64,000 nucleotides of DNA from Ramlibacter sp. WS9 (GCF_003797765.1 NZ_RKMB01000012.1:124001-188000); one strand, 5' to 3'; shown: positions 25,918-35,624, counted from the stretch's first letter. Made by a program: numbers and translations. The notes: generated by a model not told the origin, from the sequence alone.

Positions 25918-26654
25918 GCTTGCAGGTGCTGGTGGTCGACGACGAGCCGCTTGCGCGGTCGCGGCTGCGGACGCTGCTGGGCGATTGCGGCGAGCCCGCG
26001 GCCATTGTGGCGGGCGAAGCGGGCAACGCCGCCGCGGCGATGGAGCAGTTGCAGCGCCTGCGTTTCGACGCGGTGCTGCTCGACATCCACATGCCGGGTG
26101 CCGATGGCCTGGTGCTGGCGCAGGCCCTGCGCACGCTCCCCCAGCCGCCTGCGGTGGTGTTCGTCACCGCCCATACCGAACACGCCGTGGCAGCGTTCGA
26201 GCTGGACGCGGTGGACTACCTCACCAAGCCGGTACGGCTCGAGCGGCTGCAGGTGGCGCTGCAGAAAGTCGAACGCGTGATGCAAGCGCGGACCGGCGCG
26301 GCAAGCGCGGCGGCGCCCGAGGTGCTGCTGATCCAGGATCGCGGGCGCACCGAGCGGGTCCCTCTGGCCGAAGTGCTGTACTTCAAGGCTGAGCTGAAGT
26401 ACGTGACCGTGCGCACGGCCAGCCGGAGCTACATCCTGGACGCGTCGCTGAGCGAACTGGAAGAGCGCCACGCGGCGCACTTCCTGCGTGTGCACCGCAA
26501 TGCGCTGGTGTCGCGCCGTGCGGTGCGTGCGCTCGAAAAGCATTACGACCCCGAAGAAGGTGAAGGCTGGGCCGTAAGGCTCACCGGCATCGACGAAGTC
26601 CTGGCGGTCTCCCGCCGGCAGTTGAGCGCGGTGCGCGAAGCGCTGTCCGGCTGA
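25914..26654 (+). CDS. algR: LytTR-family response regulator, AlgR-like
   Basis: A 246-residue DNA-binding regulator. The receiver domain has acidic pocket VVDDEPLAR, phosphoacceptor Asp57 in LLDIHMPG, the Thr/Ala switch VTAHTEHAV and Lys105 in DYLTKPVRLER. The C-terminal LytTR domain includes LAEVLYFKAELKYVTVRT, YILDASLSELEER and FLRVHRNALVSRRAV. It is coupled to the upstream kinase. LytTR proteins bind direct repeats; candidate targets cannot be named from this window. The synteny with argH and hemCD supports AlgR rather than a generic LytR. Confidence 0.9.
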   Translation: MSLQVLVVDDEPLARSRLRTLLGDCGEPAAIVAGEAGNAAAAMEQLQRLRFDAVLLDIHMPGADGLVLAQALRTLPQPPAVVFVTAHTEHAVAAFELDAVDYLTKPVRLERLQVALQKVERVMQARTGAASAAAPEVLLIQDRGRTERVPLAEVLYFKAELKYVTVRTASRSYILDASLSELEERHAAHFLRVHRNALVSRRAVRALEKHYDPEEGEGWAVRLTGIDEVLAVSRRQLSAVREALSG

Positions 26655-26667
26655 CCCGAACGCAAAA

Positions 26668-27888
26668 GTGGATCACCCCGATTACCACGAGTCGCAGCCG
26701 CCGAAGGCGGCCCCGGTATCCCCGTTGCCGGACTCGGAGCCCAAGGAGGCGCCGGCGCCTCTCGCCGCCGATCCGGAAGATCCTTCGCACGTGCTGCTGC
26801 ACGTTCCCATGCACGTGCGCAGCGTGACGCTGGTCGTGCTCACGGTGCTGGCGGTTCTGGCCACGCTCAAGTGGGCGGCCGCATTCTTCATCCCCGTGAT
26901 GATCGGCTTCATGTTCAGCTATGCGCTCTCGCCGATCGTCGATGCGATGGGGCGGCTGCGCATCCCGCGCGCCATCAGCGCGGCGGTGCTGATCCTGGGC
27001 ATTCTCGGCGGGGCCGGCGCCTCGATCTATGCGTTCAGCGCCGATGCCAACCAGCTGGTCGAATCGCTGCCGGAGGCCGCCAAGAAACTGCGCGACAAGA
27101 TGCGGCGCACCAGCAGCACCGAGACGCCGCTGGTGACGGTGCAAAAAGCGGCCGTCCACCTGGAGCAGGCGGCGCAGGATGCGAGCGCCGCCACGCCCAC
27201 GGCGCGCGGCGTGCAGCGCGTGGTGATCGAGAAGCCCGCGTTCAACATCCGCGACCACCTGTGGACCGGCACCGTCGGCCTGGCCAGCCTGATAGGCCAG
27301 GTGGTGGTGGTGACGTTCCTGACGTACTTCATGCTGATCTCGGGCGACACGTTTCGCCGCAAGCTGGTGAAGATCACCGGGCCCACGCTCGCCAACAAGA
27401 AGATCACGGTGCAGGCGCTGGACGAGATCACCTCGCAGATCCAGCGCTACCTGCTGGTGCAACTGGTGGCCAGCATCGCCGTGGGCGTGACCACCGGCCT
27501 TGTCTTCTGGGCGCTCGGTCTGAAGCACGCCGCGGTGTGGGGCTTTGCGGCCGGCGTGCTAAACCTCATCCCCTACATCGGTTCCATCCTGGTCACCGGC
27601 GCGGCAGGGACGGTGGCGTTCCTGCAATTCGGCGAGGTCGACATGGCCCTGGCCGTGGCCGGCGCTTCCCTGTTCATCAACACCATCGAGGGCAACCTGA
27701 TGGTGCCCTGGCTCACCAGCAAGGCCAGCCGCATGAACCCTGTGGCGGTGTTCATCGGCGTGCTGGGCTGGGGCTGGCTGTGGGGCGTGTGGGGGCTGCT
27801 GCTGGGCATCCCCATCATGATGGTGATCAAGGCGATCTGCGACCGCGTCGATCACCTGAAGCCGGTGGGGGAACTGCTAGGGACTTGA
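26668..27888 (+). CDS. AI-2E family transporter (PerM/YdiK-like permease)
   Basis: A 406-residue inner-membrane protein with a 45-residue hydrophilic N-terminus and about seven to eight transmembrane helices, including VTLVVLTVLAVLATLKWAA and VVVVTFLTYFMLISGDTFR. The family hallmark region is GVLNLIPYIGSILVTGAAG and EGNLMVPWLTSKASRMNPV. Despite the family name, members are mostly not AI-2 exporters; some are Na+/H+ antiporters. The GTG start at 26668 lacks a strong ribosome site, so the exact start is uncertain. It follows algR by 13 bases and may be in its operon. Confidence 0.85.
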   Translation: MDHPDYHESQPPKAAPVSPLPDSEPKEAPAPLAADPEDPSHVLLHVPMHVRSVTLVVLTVLAVLATLKWAAAFFIPVMIGFMFSYALSPIVDAMGRLRIPRAISAAVLILGILGGAGASIYAFSADANQLVESLPEAAKKLRDKMRRTSSTETPLVTVQKAAVHLEQAAQDASAATPTARGVQRVVIEKPAFNIRDHLWTGTVGLASLIGQVVVVTFLTYFMLISGDTFRRKLVKITGPTLANKKITVQALDEITSQIQRYLLVQLVASIAVGVTTGLVFWALGLKHAAVWGFAAGVLNLIPYIGSILVTGAAGTVAFLQFGEVDMALAVAGASLFINTIEGNLMVPWLTSKASRMNPVAVFIGVLGWGWLWGVWGLLLGIPIMMVIKAICDRVDHLKPVGELLGT

Positions 27889-27931
27889 AGACGACTTTGA
27901 GAATTTGCGAGCCAACGGGATAATCGGGCCG

Positions 27932-28378
27932 ATGGAACCCCGGATCGTCAGGCACTTGGCCCAGATTGCATTGCTCTGCGAGCGATTCGGCGTGAGCCAT
28001 CTGGAGTTGTTCGGCTCTGCGTCCAACGGCGCGTTCGACGCGGCGCACAGCGACTATGACTTTCTGGTGGAGCTCGATCCGGCGGAAAAAGATTCGAAGG
28101 CGCGGCGTTGGATCGAATTCGCGGAAGCGCTTGAGCAACTCCTTGGCCGGCCCGTCGATCTGGTGAGCCCCCGATACATCCAGAACCCGTTCTTCCAGGA
28201 GGCGGTCAATAGCAGCCGCGTGGTGATCTATGACCGGCAAAGCGCCCAAGCTGCTGCTTGGTGCGGTCGAGGCGGCCAAGACCGCCCGCGAGTTTCTGGG
28301 GGATTTGTCGATCGAGCAGTACCTGCTGGATCACAAGACGCGGTCGGCTGTCGAGCGGCAACTGGAGATTTTGGGTGA
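27932..28378 (+). CDS. mntA: MntA-type nucleotidyltransferase antitoxin
   Basis: Minimal nucleotidyltransferase, antitoxin of a MntA/HepT (type VII) module, which AMPylates its HEPN toxin. The active-site motif is GSASNGAF...SDYD: Gly28-Ser29 and Asp41-x-Asp43. The domain ends at about residue 103 (SSRVVIYDR); the remaining about 45 residues run out of frame through the hepT coding region and look like read-through, so the natural stop may have been lost or there is a base error. Overlap with hepT is 149 bases. No clear ribosome site precedes the ATG. Confidence 0.75.
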   Translation: MEPRIVRHLAQIALLCERFGVSHLELFGSASNGAFDAAHSDYDFLVELDPAEKDSKARRWIEFAEALEQLLGRPVDLVSPRYIQNPFFQEAVNSSRVVIYDRQSAQAAAWCGRGGQDRPRVSGGFVDRAVPAGSQDAVGCRAATGDFG

Positions 28379-28580
28379 AGCCTGCTCGCGGCTTGCCAAA
28401 CTGGAGCCGGCGTTGACCGATCAATTGGCTGGTCTCAAGCTGGCGATTGGCCTGCGCAATCGCATCATCCATGGCTACGACGGCGTTGACCATGAGATCG
28501 TTCACCAGACGGTATCCGAGGATCTGATCCCGCTGGTCGACGAGCTGGGGCGCTTGCTCGACGAGCGCAGCGGCCCTTAG
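28230..28580 (+). CDS. hepT: HepT-like HEPN ribonuclease toxin
   Basis: A 116-residue HEPN-domain toxin. The catalytic/AMPylation motif R-x4-H-x-Y is intact: Arg76, His81 and Tyr83 in [22 protein letters not shown] and [20 protein letters not shown] are typical family helices. In studied systems HepT cleaves tRNA and is silenced by AMPylation of the tyrosine by MntA, encoded just upstream. It starts inside mntA, so translation is coupled. It converges with ppc; the stop codons overlap (TTAG). The pair interrupts the algZR-hemCD synteny, suggesting insertion. Confidence 0.85.
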   Translation: MTGKAPKLLLGAVEAAKTAREFLGDLSIEQYLLDHKTRSAVERQLEILGEACSRLAKLEPALTDQLAGLKLAIGLRNRIIHGYDGVDHEIVHQTVSEDLIPLVDELGRLLDERSGP

Positions 28581-31396
28581 CCCGTATTCCGCAGCGCCGC
28601 CGCGATCCCGTTGATTGAGATGTGGATGCCGCGCCGCGCGCGGTCGTCCAGCGTGCCCGCGCGGTGCCGGCGCACCAGTTCCACCTGCAGGTGGTGCAGC
28701 GGATCGATGTACGGGAAGCGGTGCCGGATCGAGCGTTGTAGCGCCGGATTGCCCGCGAGCCGCTGCTTTTCACCGGTGATCGCCTGGAGCGCTTCGACGG
28801 TGCGATGCCACTCGGCTTCGATGGTCGTGAAGATGCGCTTGCGCAGCCGCGCGTCGGCCACCAACTCGGCGTAGCGCGACGCCAGGGCCAGGTCGCTCTT
28901 GGCCAGCACCATGTCCATGTTCGACAACAGGGCACGGAAGAAGGGCCACTGGCGGTACATCTTCTGCAGCAGCGCCAGGCCCTCGCGCTTCGGTTGCTCC
29001 GGGTTCTCTTGCAGGAACTGCTGCACGGCCGTGCCGAAGCCATACCAGCCCGGCAACGTGAGCCGGCATTGGCCCCAGCTGAAGCTCCAGGGGATGGCGC
29101 GCAGGTCTTCGATGCGTTGCGTGGCCTTGCGCGACGCGGGCCGTGAACCGATGTTGAGCTCGGCGATCTCGCGGATCGGTGTCGAGCCGAAGAAGTACTC
29201 GGTGAAGCCGGGCGTCTCGTACACCAGCGCGCGGTACGCGGCCATGCTCGCCTGCGACAGGCCCTCGGCGGCCAGCAGGAAGGTCTTGGGTGCCGGCTTG
29301 GTCGGCTGCAGCAGCGTGGCTTCCAGCGTGGCAGCGACCAGGGTCTCCAGGTTGCGCCGCCCGATCTCGGGGTTGGCGTACTTGGAGCCGATCACTTCGC
29401 CCTGTTCGGTGAGGCGGATTTGCCCGCGCACCGTGCCGGGCGGCTGCGCCAGGATGGCCTGGTAGCTGGGGCCGCCGCCGCGGCCCACGGTGCCGCCGCG
29501 GCCGTGGAACATGCGCAGCTGGATGTTGTGGCTGTTGGCGAGTTCGTCGAACAAGGCGACCAGCGCGATCTCTGCGCGGTACAGCTCCCAGTTGCTGGTG
29601 AAGATGCCGCCGTCCTTGTTGCTGTCGCTGTAGCCCAGCATGATGTCCTGCTCGGCGCCCGAGCGCTGCACCAGCTTTGCGATGCCGGGCAGGGCATAGA
29701 ACTCGCGCATGATGGGCGCGGCGTTGCGCAGGTCTTCGATGGTTTCGAACAGCGGCACGACGATCAGCTCGTTCGTGGCCTTGTCGTCCAGCGTCCCCTT
29801 CATCAAGCCCACTTCCTTCTGAAGCAGCAAGACTTCCAGCAGGTCGCTGGCCGTCTCGGTGTGGCTGATGATGTAGTGGCGGATGGCCTGCGCGCCGAAG
29901 CGCTCGCGCATCAGCTTGGCCATCTCGAAGATCGCCAGTTCCGCGCGTGCGAGAGGGGAGTACTCCGCGCCCATCACCCGCAGCGCGCGGGCGTCGCCCA
30001 GCAGCTTGACCAGCAATGTGCGGCGTGCGGCTTCGTCCAGCTTCGCGTAGTGCGGCTCGATTCGAGCCTCGGCAAGCAGCTCGGCGATCACTGCCTCGTG
30101 CTGGTCGGAGCTCTGGCGCAAGTCCACTGTCGCGAGATGAAAGCCGAAAACCTCCACCGCGCGGATGAGCGGATGAAGGCGCTGCTGCACGAGCGCGGCG
30201 CCGTGGTGCGCGAGCAGCGATGCCTGGATCGTGCGGAGGTCGGCCAGGAATTCTTCGGCGCGCAGATAGGGGTTTTGCGGGGCGATCGCATGGCGCGCGG
30301 CCTCGCCGCCGGTGAGTTCCTTGAGCGTGGCGGCCAGCCGAGAGTAGATGCCGGTCAGCGCGCGGCGATAGGGCTCGTCCAGCCGATGCTCGCTGGCGTC
30401 GGGCGAACTGTCGGCCAATGCGCGCATCTCGGGCGTCACGCCGACCAGCATCGCCGACAGCGACAGCTCTCCGCCCAGGTAGTGCACCTCGGTCAGGTAG
30501 TGGCGCAGCGCCACTTCGCTCTGCCGGCGCAGTGCGTATTCGAGCGTCTGCGCGCTCACGTTGGGGTTTCCGTCGCGGTCGCCGCCGATCCACTGGCCCA
30601 TCCGCAGGAAACTGGCAACCGGATGGTTGCCGAGTTCGCGCTCGAGGTCGGCATAGATCTTGGGGATTTCGCGCAGGAACGTCGCTTCGTAATAGCTGAG
30701 TGCGTTCTCGATCTCGTCGGCCACCGTGAGCTTGGTGAAGCGGAGCAACCGCGTTTGCCAGAGCTGCAGGACGCGTGCGCGGATCTGTGCCTCGTTGGCC
30801 GCCAGCTCTCGCGGGGCCAATGCGTCCTTGGGCAACGCGCGGGCCTTGATCTCGTCGCGGGCCGCGAGCAGGTTGGCGATGTCGCGCTCGGCGTCCAGGA
30901 TGCTCTTGCGCTGCACTTCGGTCGGGTGGGCGGTGAGCACGGGAGACAGATGCGCTTGCGACAAGGTTTGCGACACCGCCTTGGTGCCGATGCCGGCCCA
31001 GCGCAGCCGGGCCAACGCGACCTCGATGCTGCCTTCCTGCGTGTCGCCGGCGCGCTCGTGGATGGCGCGGCGGCGGATGTGGTGGCGGTCCTCGGCCAGG
31101 TTGGCCAGGTGGCTGAAATAGGTGAACGCGCGTATCACACTCACCGTCTGGTCGCCCGAAAGCGACTTGAGCAGCGACTTCAGGGCCTTGTCGGCGTCGT
31201 GGTCGGCGTCGCGGCGGAACGCCACCGACAGCTTGCGCACGCGCTCGACGAGTTCGTAGGCCTCGACGCCTTCCTGTTCGCGGATCACGTCACCCAGGAT
31301 GCGGCCGAGCAGCCGAATGTCTTCCACCAGTGGGCGCTCGTTGTCGCGGGCGCGCCGGGAAGGGGACGAAGACGGGGACGGCGTAGCTGAAGACAT
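28577..31396 (-). CDS. ppc: Phosphoenolpyruvate carboxylase
   Basis: Anaplerotic carboxylation of PEP to oxaloacetate. A 939-residue enzyme: the first signature [15 protein letters not shown] holds a catalytic histidine, [13 protein letters not shown] binds PEP, the second signature is [20 protein letters not shown], and [16 protein letters not shown] follows. It ends LRNTG, the canonical C-terminus of the family. The ATG at 31396 ([13 protein letters not shown]) gives a low-complexity leader; an ATG at 31426 would add ten residues. It is divergent from hemC with 77 bases between. Confidence 0.95.
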   Translation of the reverse strand: MSSATPSPSSSPSRRARDNERPLVEDIRLLGRILGDVIREQEGVEAYELVERVRKLSVAFRRDADHDADKALKSLLKSLSGDQTVSVIRAFTYFSHLANLAEDRHHIRRRAIHERAGDTQEGSIEVALARLRWAGIGTKAVSQTLSQAHLSPVLTAHPTEVQRKSILDAERDIANLLAARDEIKARALPKDALAPRELAANEAQIRARVLQLWQTRLLRFTKLTVADEIENALSYYEATFLREIPKIYADLERELGNHPVASFLRMGQWIGGDRDGNPNVSAQTLEYALRRQSEVALRHYLTEVHYLGGELSLSAMLVGVTPEMRALADSSPDASEHRLDEPYRRALTGIYSRLAATLKELTGGEAARHAIAPQNPYLRAEEFLADLRTIQASLLAHHGAALVQQRLHPLIRAVEVFGFHLATVDLRQSSDQHEAVIAELLAEARIEPHYAKLDEAARRTLLVKLLGDARALRVMGAEYSPLARAELAIFEMAKLMRERFGAQAIRHYIISHTETASDLLEVLLLQKEVGLMKGTLDDKATNELIVVPLFETIEDLRNAAPIMREFYALPGIAKLVQRSGAEQDIMLGYSDSNKDGGIFTSNWELYRAEIALVALFDELANSHNIQLRMFHGRGGTVGRGGGPSYQAILAQPPGTVRGQIRLTEQGEVIGSKYANPEIGRRNLETLVAATLEATLLQPTKPAPKTFLLAAEGLSQASMAAYRALVYETPGFTEYFFGSTPIREIAELNIGSRPASRKATQRIEDLRAIPWSFSWGQCRLTLPGWYGFGTAVQQFLQENPEQPKREGLALLQKMYRQWPFFRALLSNMDMVLAKSDLALASRYAELVADARLRKRIFTTIEAEWHRTVEALQAITGEKQRLAGNPALQRSIRHRFPYIDPLHHLQVELVRRHRAGTLDDRARRGIHISINGIAAALRNTG

Positions 31397-31473
31397 GGTT
31401 TTGCTTAATTTTTCGGCAGCGTGCATGCTAGCATCCGAGACCCCCAAAGCATTACAAGCAGGTTACGAGATTC

Positions 31474-32373
31474 ATGAAGCTAGTCATCGCCACCCGCGAA
31501 AGCCGCCTCGCGCTGTGGCAGGCCGAGCACGTGAAGGCATTGCTGGAACAACGCGGCCACCAGGTCTCGCTGCTGGGGATGACCACCCGCGGCGACCAGA
31601 TCCTGGACCGGTCTCTCAGCAAAGTCGGTGGCAAGGGCCTGTTCGTCAAGGAGCTGGAAGTGGCGCTGGAACAGGGCCACGCCGACTTGGCCGTGCACTC
31701 CCTCAAGGATGTGCCGATGGATTTGCCCGAGGGGTTCGCACTGGCCTGCGTGCTCGAGCGCGAAGATCCGCGAGACGCCTTCGTCTCCAACAAATACGCG
31801 ACGCTTTCGGACCTGCCGCAGGGTGCCGTGGTGGGCACTTCCAGCCTGCGCCGCGTCGTGCTGCTGCGCTCGCTCCGGCCGGACCTGAAGATCGAGCCTC
31901 TGCGCGGCAACCTCGACACGCGCCTCCGCAAGCTCGACGACGGCAACTATGACGCCATCGTACTGGCGGCGGCCGGGTTGAAGCGCCTTGGCCTGGAACC
32001 GCGCATCCGGCAGGTCTTCGAGCCCGAGCAGATGCTTCCGGCCGCTGGCCAGGGCGCACTGGGCATCGAGGTGCGCGCCGGCCGTGCCGACTTGCTGGAG
32101 CTACTGGGATCGCTCGCGCACCAATCGACCTGGATGGCGGTGGCCGCCGAGAGGGCCGTGAGCCGCGCGATGGGCGGAAGCTGCTCCATGCCATTGGCGG
32201 CCTTCGCCACGTTCTCCGGCGAATACCTGCAGCTTCGGGCGGCATGGGGCGACCCCGATTCGGCTTCGCCGTTGGTGCGCTCACAATCCGCGTCCGTGGC
32301 CGCCGATCTCGCGCAGGCAGCGGAACTGGGCACGCTGGTCGCGGCGAAGCTGCGCGCCGGCGGCGCTCACTGA
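31474..32373 (+). CDS. hemC: Porphobilinogen deaminase (hydroxymethylbilane synthase)
   Basis: Polymerises four porphobilinogens to hydroxymethylbilane. The 299-residue product opens [28 protein letters not shown] contains the catalytic aspartate, [11 protein letters not shown] the substrate-binding arginines, and Cys237 in [11 protein letters not shown] anchors the dipyrromethane cofactor. A palindrome ATGCTAGCAT lies in the divergent region with ppc. First gene of hemC-hemD-hemX-hemY, all in the same direction and closely spaced; hemA lies separately at the left edge. Confidence 0.96.
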   Translation: MKLVIATRESRLALWQAEHVKALLEQRGHQVSLLGMTTRGDQILDRSLSKVGGKGLFVKELEVALEQGHADLAVHSLKDVPMDLPEGFALACVLEREDPRDAFVSNKYATLSDLPQGAVVGTSSLRRVVLLRSLRPDLKIEPLRGNLDTRLRKLDDGNYDAIVLAAAGLKRLGLEPRIRQVFEPEQMLPAAGQGALGIEVRAGRADLLELLGSLAHQSTWMAVAAERAVSRAMGGSCSMPLAAFATFSGEYLQLRAAWGDPDSASPLVRSQSASVAADLAQAAELGTLVAAKLRAGGAH

Positions 32374-32386
32374 CGCGGGCCGCGCC

Positions 32387-33154
32387 ATGCGCGTGGTCGT
32401 CACCCGGCCCGAAAGCGAGGCCCGGCGCTGGCTCGAAGACTTGCGGGCGCGCGGCATCGATGCGCTGCTGCTTTCCCTGATCGACATCGCTCCCGTGCCG
32501 CAGCCGGCAGCATTGCACGCGGCGTGGCGCCGGCTCGCGCAGCGGCAGTCGGTGATGTTCGTCAGCGGCAACGCGGTGCGCGAGTTCTTCGCGCAGCGGC
32601 CGGACGGGGTGGCCTGGCCCGCGGCGACCCGCGCCTGGGCCACCGGCAACGGAACGCGCGACGCGCTGCTGCGAGCGGCTGTCCCCGCGTCGCTGGTCGA
32701 CGCGCCGCCGGAATCCTCCGCGCAGTTCGACTCCGAGACGTTGTGGCAGCAAGTGGGGGGCCAGGTCGCAGAGGGCGCCGCCGTGCTGATCGTCCGCGGC
32801 GGTGACGCCGACGGTGCCGCTGTCGGGCGCGACTGGCTGGCGACCCAGCTGCATGACGCGGGAGCCCGGGTCGAAACCGTCGTCGCGTATGTGCGGCGAG
32901 CACCGGTCTGGAGCGAAGCGCAGCGCCAGAAAGCGCGGGATGCGGCGGGCACCGGCAGCGCGTGGCTGTTCAGCAGCTCCCAGGCGGTGGCGCATTTGCA
33001 GGGCCTGCTGCCCGGCCAGGACTGGTCTCAGGCACGCGCCGTCGCGACGCATCCCCGTATCGCGAGCGCTGCGCGCGACTGCGGCTTCGGTGTTGTTTGC
33101 GAGTCACGTCCCACCGTGGACGCTGTGGTGGCGGCCCTAGAATCGTTTCGATGA
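32387..33154 (+). CDS. hemD: Uroporphyrinogen-III synthase
   Basis: Cyclises hydroxymethylbilane with inversion of ring D. 255 residues, starting MRVVVTRPESEARRWLEDLRARGI, the usual N-terminus; the family is poorly conserved, but MFVSGNAVREFF, WATGNGTRDAL, VLIVRGGDADGAAVGRDWLA and WLFSSSQAVAHL fall in the expected order of the two-lobe fold. Spaced 13 bases after hemC and overlapping hemX by ATGA. Its position confirms the assignment. Confidence 0.92.
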   Translation: MRVVVTRPESEARRWLEDLRARGIDALLLSLIDIAPVPQPAALHAAWRRLAQRQSVMFVSGNAVREFFAQRPDGVAWPAATRAWATGNGTRDALLRAAVPASLVDAPPESSAQFDSETLWQQVGGQVAEGAAVLIVRGGDADGAAVGRDWLATQLHDAGARVETVVAYVRRAPVWSEAQRQKARDAAGTGSAWLFSSSQAVAHLQGLLPGQDWSQARAVATHPRIASAARDCGFGVVCESRPTVDAVVAALESFR

Positions 33155-34227
33155 GTCCCGAGTCCATCAGCGAAACCCCAGCCCCGTCACAGGTTCCCGT
33201 GCTGGAAGTGCCGCCGCCGGTGGACGCAGCGCCATCGCCGCGCGCCGGTGTGCTGATGTCGCGCGGCGTGATCTACCTGTTTCTCGCCGTCTCCGCGCTG
33301 GCGCTCGCGGCCAGCGTCATGCTTTGGCAGAAGCTGTCCAACATCCAGGAACAGCTCGCGCGGCAGAGCGCCGACAACGGCAACACCGCGGTCGAGGCGC
33401 GCACCCTGGCCAAGCAAGCCCAGGAGCTCGCGCGCGAAACGGCGGCACGCCAGGCGCTGAACGACACGCGCTTGTCCGAAGTGGCCTTGCAGCGCTCCCA
33501 GATCGAGGAGTTGATGCAAAGCCTCTCGCGCTCTCGCGACGAGAACCTCGTGGTCGATATCGAGTCGGGGTTGCGCCTCGCGCAGCAGCAGGCCCAGCTC
33601 ACCGGCAGCGTCGAGCCCTTGCTGGCCGAGCTGCGCAGCGCCGACAAGCGTCTCGATCGCGCCGCCCAGCCGAGGCTCTCCCGTGTGCGCGCGGCGATTG
33701 CGCGTGACATCGACCGCGTGCGGGCGGCCAGCGTCACGGATGTGCCGGGCCTGCTTGTCAAGCTCGACGAACTCGCGCGGCAGGTGGACGAACTGCCGTT
33801 GGCCAATGCGGTGGCGCCCGCCGGCGGCGCTTCGGCGCCTCGCAAAGCCGCGTCGGCACCGCTGCAGTGGTGGGAGCGCATGGTGGCCGACGTGCGGGAC
33901 GAAGCCCGGGGCCTGGTGCGCGTGAGCCGCATCGACCAGCCTGAAGCCGTGCTGCTCGCACCCGACCAGGCGTTCTTCCTGCGCGAGAACCTGAAGCTCA
34001 AGCTGCTCAACGCACGGCTCGGCCTGTTGTCGCGGCAGACAGAATCTGCCCGCGGCGACGTGGCGGCCGCCGCGGCGGCGCTGCGCAAGTACTTCGATCC
34101 TGCCGCGCGCAAGACCCAAGTTGCCACGGCGCTGGTGCAGCAAGTGCAGGCGCAGTTGCGTGCGGTGGAACTGCCGCGCATCGACGAGACACTCGCCGTG
34201 CTGACAACCGCCGCCGCCGGAAGGTAA
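33151..34227 (+). CDS. hemX: HemX-type membrane protein
   Basis: A 358-residue single-span inner-membrane protein. After a proline-rich N-terminus, one transmembrane helix (about residues 36-58, GVIYLFLAVSALALAASVML) is followed by a long coiled coil (QKLSNIQEQLARQ ... RSQIEELMQSLSRSRDE) and a periplasmic helical domain. Such proteins are annotated as uroporphyrin-III C-methyltransferase-like, but the methylase fold is absent; the role in heme synthesis is unclear. Start at ATG 33151 overlaps the hemD stop. hemY follows after six bases. Confidence 0.88.
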   Translation: MSPESISETPAPSQVPVLEVPPPVDAAPSPRAGVLMSRGVIYLFLAVSALALAASVMLWQKLSNIQEQLARQSADNGNTAVEARTLAKQAQELARETAARQALNDTRLSEVALQRSQIEELMQSLSRSRDENLVVDIESGLRLAQQQAQLTGSVEPLLAELRSADKRLDRAAQPRLSRVRAAIARDIDRVRAASVTDVPGLLVKLDELARQVDELPLANAVAPAGGASAPRKAASAPLQWWERMVADVRDEARGLVRVSRIDQPEAVLLAPDQAFFLRENLKLKLLNARLGLLSRQTESARGDVAAAAAALRKYFDPAARKTQVATALVQQVQAQLRAVELPRIDETLAVLTTAAAGR

Positions 34228-34233
34228 CCCCTG

Positions 34234-35487
34234 ATGCGTGCTGCCCTCTGGCTCCTGGCGCTGTTCGGCGTCGCCGTGGCGATCGCGCTGTTCGCCGGCA
34301 ACAACCAGGGCACGGTGACCGTGTTCTGGCCGCCGTACCGGGTCGACCTCTCGCTCAATCTCGTCTTGCTGCTGCTGTTCGCGGCGTTCGTGTTTTTGCA
34401 TGCGGTGCTGGGGGCGCTGTCGGCGCTGTTCGACATGCCGCGCCAGGCGCTGCGCTGGCGCACGCAGCAAAAAGAACGGTCGATGCACGGCGCGCTGCTG
34501 GATGCGATCTCGCACCTGTTGGCGGGCCGTTTCATTCGCGCGCGCAAGTCGGCCGAGGCAGCGCTGGGCCAGGAAAGATCGCTCAGTGGCGGCGGGCAAG
34601 CCACCGGCAATGCCGCGCAGGTGCGCACGCTGGCCCACCTGCTGGCCGCCGAAAGTGCGCAGGCATTGCAGGACAGGCCCGCGCGCGAAGAGCATTTGAA
34701 GCAGGCGCTGGAGCATGCATCGGCGCGCGACGCGCAAGAGACGCGCGAGGGCGCCTTGATGCGTGCGGCGCGCTGGTCGTTGAACGACCGCGAGCCTCTG
34801 GCGGCAATGACCTGGCTCAAGAGCTTGCCGCAGGGCGCGGCCCGGCGGACGCTGGCGCTGCGCATGAAGCTGAAAGCCGCGCGGTTGGCGCAGCAGACGG
34901 GGGATGCGCTGGAGACGGCGCGGCTGCTGGGCAAGCATCGCGCGTTTTCGGCCGGTGCAGCGGAAAGCATCGTGCGTGGCTTGGCCATCGACCTGCTGAA
35001 CGGTGCGCACGACGTCGCGCAGCTGCAGCGGGCATGGACATCACTCGAGCCGGCGGAACGCCAGATGCCGGAATTGGCCATCCACGCGGCACATCGCCTG
35101 ACGGCGCTCGGGGGCGAAGCCCACTTGGCGCGTGACTGGCTACTGCCCGTGTGGGAGCGCGAGTCTCAGTTGGCCGATGGCATGAAGGTGAAGCTGGTGC
35201 AAACGCTCGAGGCCGGGCTGGACAGCCTGGACGGCGCCTGGCTGGCTCGCATCGAAGCCGCGCAGCGCGCCAATCCGCGAGACGCCACACTGCAATACCT
35301 GGCGGGCATGGCCTGCATGAAGCGCCAGCTCTGGGGCAAGGCGCAGCAGCTGATGAGCCAGGCCGCGATGGGCCTTCGCGACGTCAAGCTGCACCGCAAT
35401 GCCTGGCGCGCACTGGCGCTGCTGGCCGAAGAGCGCGGCGACGAGCAGACCGCCGCGCAGGCTTGGAAGCGCGCCGCCGGAGATTAG
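34234..35487 (+). CDS. hemY: HemY protein, membrane-anchored TPR-like
   Basis: A 417-residue inner-membrane protein of the HemY_N family, named for its place in the heme operon. Two N-terminal helices (about residues 3-20 and 42-65) are separated by a short loop with FAGNNQGTVTVFWPPYRVD, the family signature; the rest is helical-repeat (TPR-like), e.g. ALMRAARWSLNDREPLAAMTW and KLHRNAWRALALLAEERGD. It is unrelated to the Gram-positive HemY oxidase. Its function is unproven. It is the last gene of the heme operon and is followed by dispersed repeat A. Confidence 0.9.
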   Translation: MRAALWLLALFGVAVAIALFAGNNQGTVTVFWPPYRVDLSLNLVLLLLFAAFVFLHAVLGALSALFDMPRQALRWRTQQKERSMHGALLDAISHLLAGRFIRARKSAEAALGQERSLSGGGQATGNAAQVRTLAHLLAAESAQALQDRPAREEHLKQALEHASARDAQETREGALMRAARWSLNDREPLAAMTWLKSLPQGAARRTLALRMKLKAARLAQQTGDALETARLLGKHRAFSAGAAESIVRGLAIDLLNGAHDVAQLQRAWTSLEPAERQMPELAIHAAHRLTALGGEAHLARDWLLPVWERESQLADGMKVKLVQTLEAGLDSLDGAWLARIEAAQRANPRDATLQYLAGMACMKRQLWGKAQQLMSQAAMGLRDVKLHRNAWRALALLAEERGDEQTAAQAWKRAAGD

Positions 35488-35491
35488 GAAG

Positions 35492-35592
35492 CACCCCCGA
35501 AGCGCCTTCGGCGATGCCCCCTCGGGCTTTGCCCTCTCCCCCTCAAGGGGGCGCCACCAGCGGCCCGGCGAAGCCGGTTCCGCAGTGGCCGC
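35492..35592. repeat. Dispersed intergenic repeat A, copy 1
   Basis: A 101-base GC-rich element that recurs at 63128-63228 with only four mismatches. It contains CCCCCTcaAGGGGG and outer GCGGCC/GGCCGC arms, so it can fold in either strand. It sits between convergent hemY and rne, as copy 2 sits between convergent nagZ and an Hsp70-like gene; a bidirectional terminator or REP-like role is plausible. Confidence 0.85.
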
Positions 35593-35624
35593 CCGCGCTT
35601 CTGCCTTGTAGTGGCCGCGAGGCT

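Noticed and set aside
29420-31390. 656-codon open frame on the forward strand
   Set aside because: It is antisense to ppc, whose motifs are unambiguous.
33187-35010. Two long reverse-strand frames over hemX/hemY
   Set aside because: They are shadows of hemX and hemY; no domain is seen and codon composition is atypical.
35492-35592. Repeat A as an insertion-sequence remnant
   Set aside because: No transposase frame or target-site duplication is seen; the length and palindromes fit a REP-like or terminator element better.
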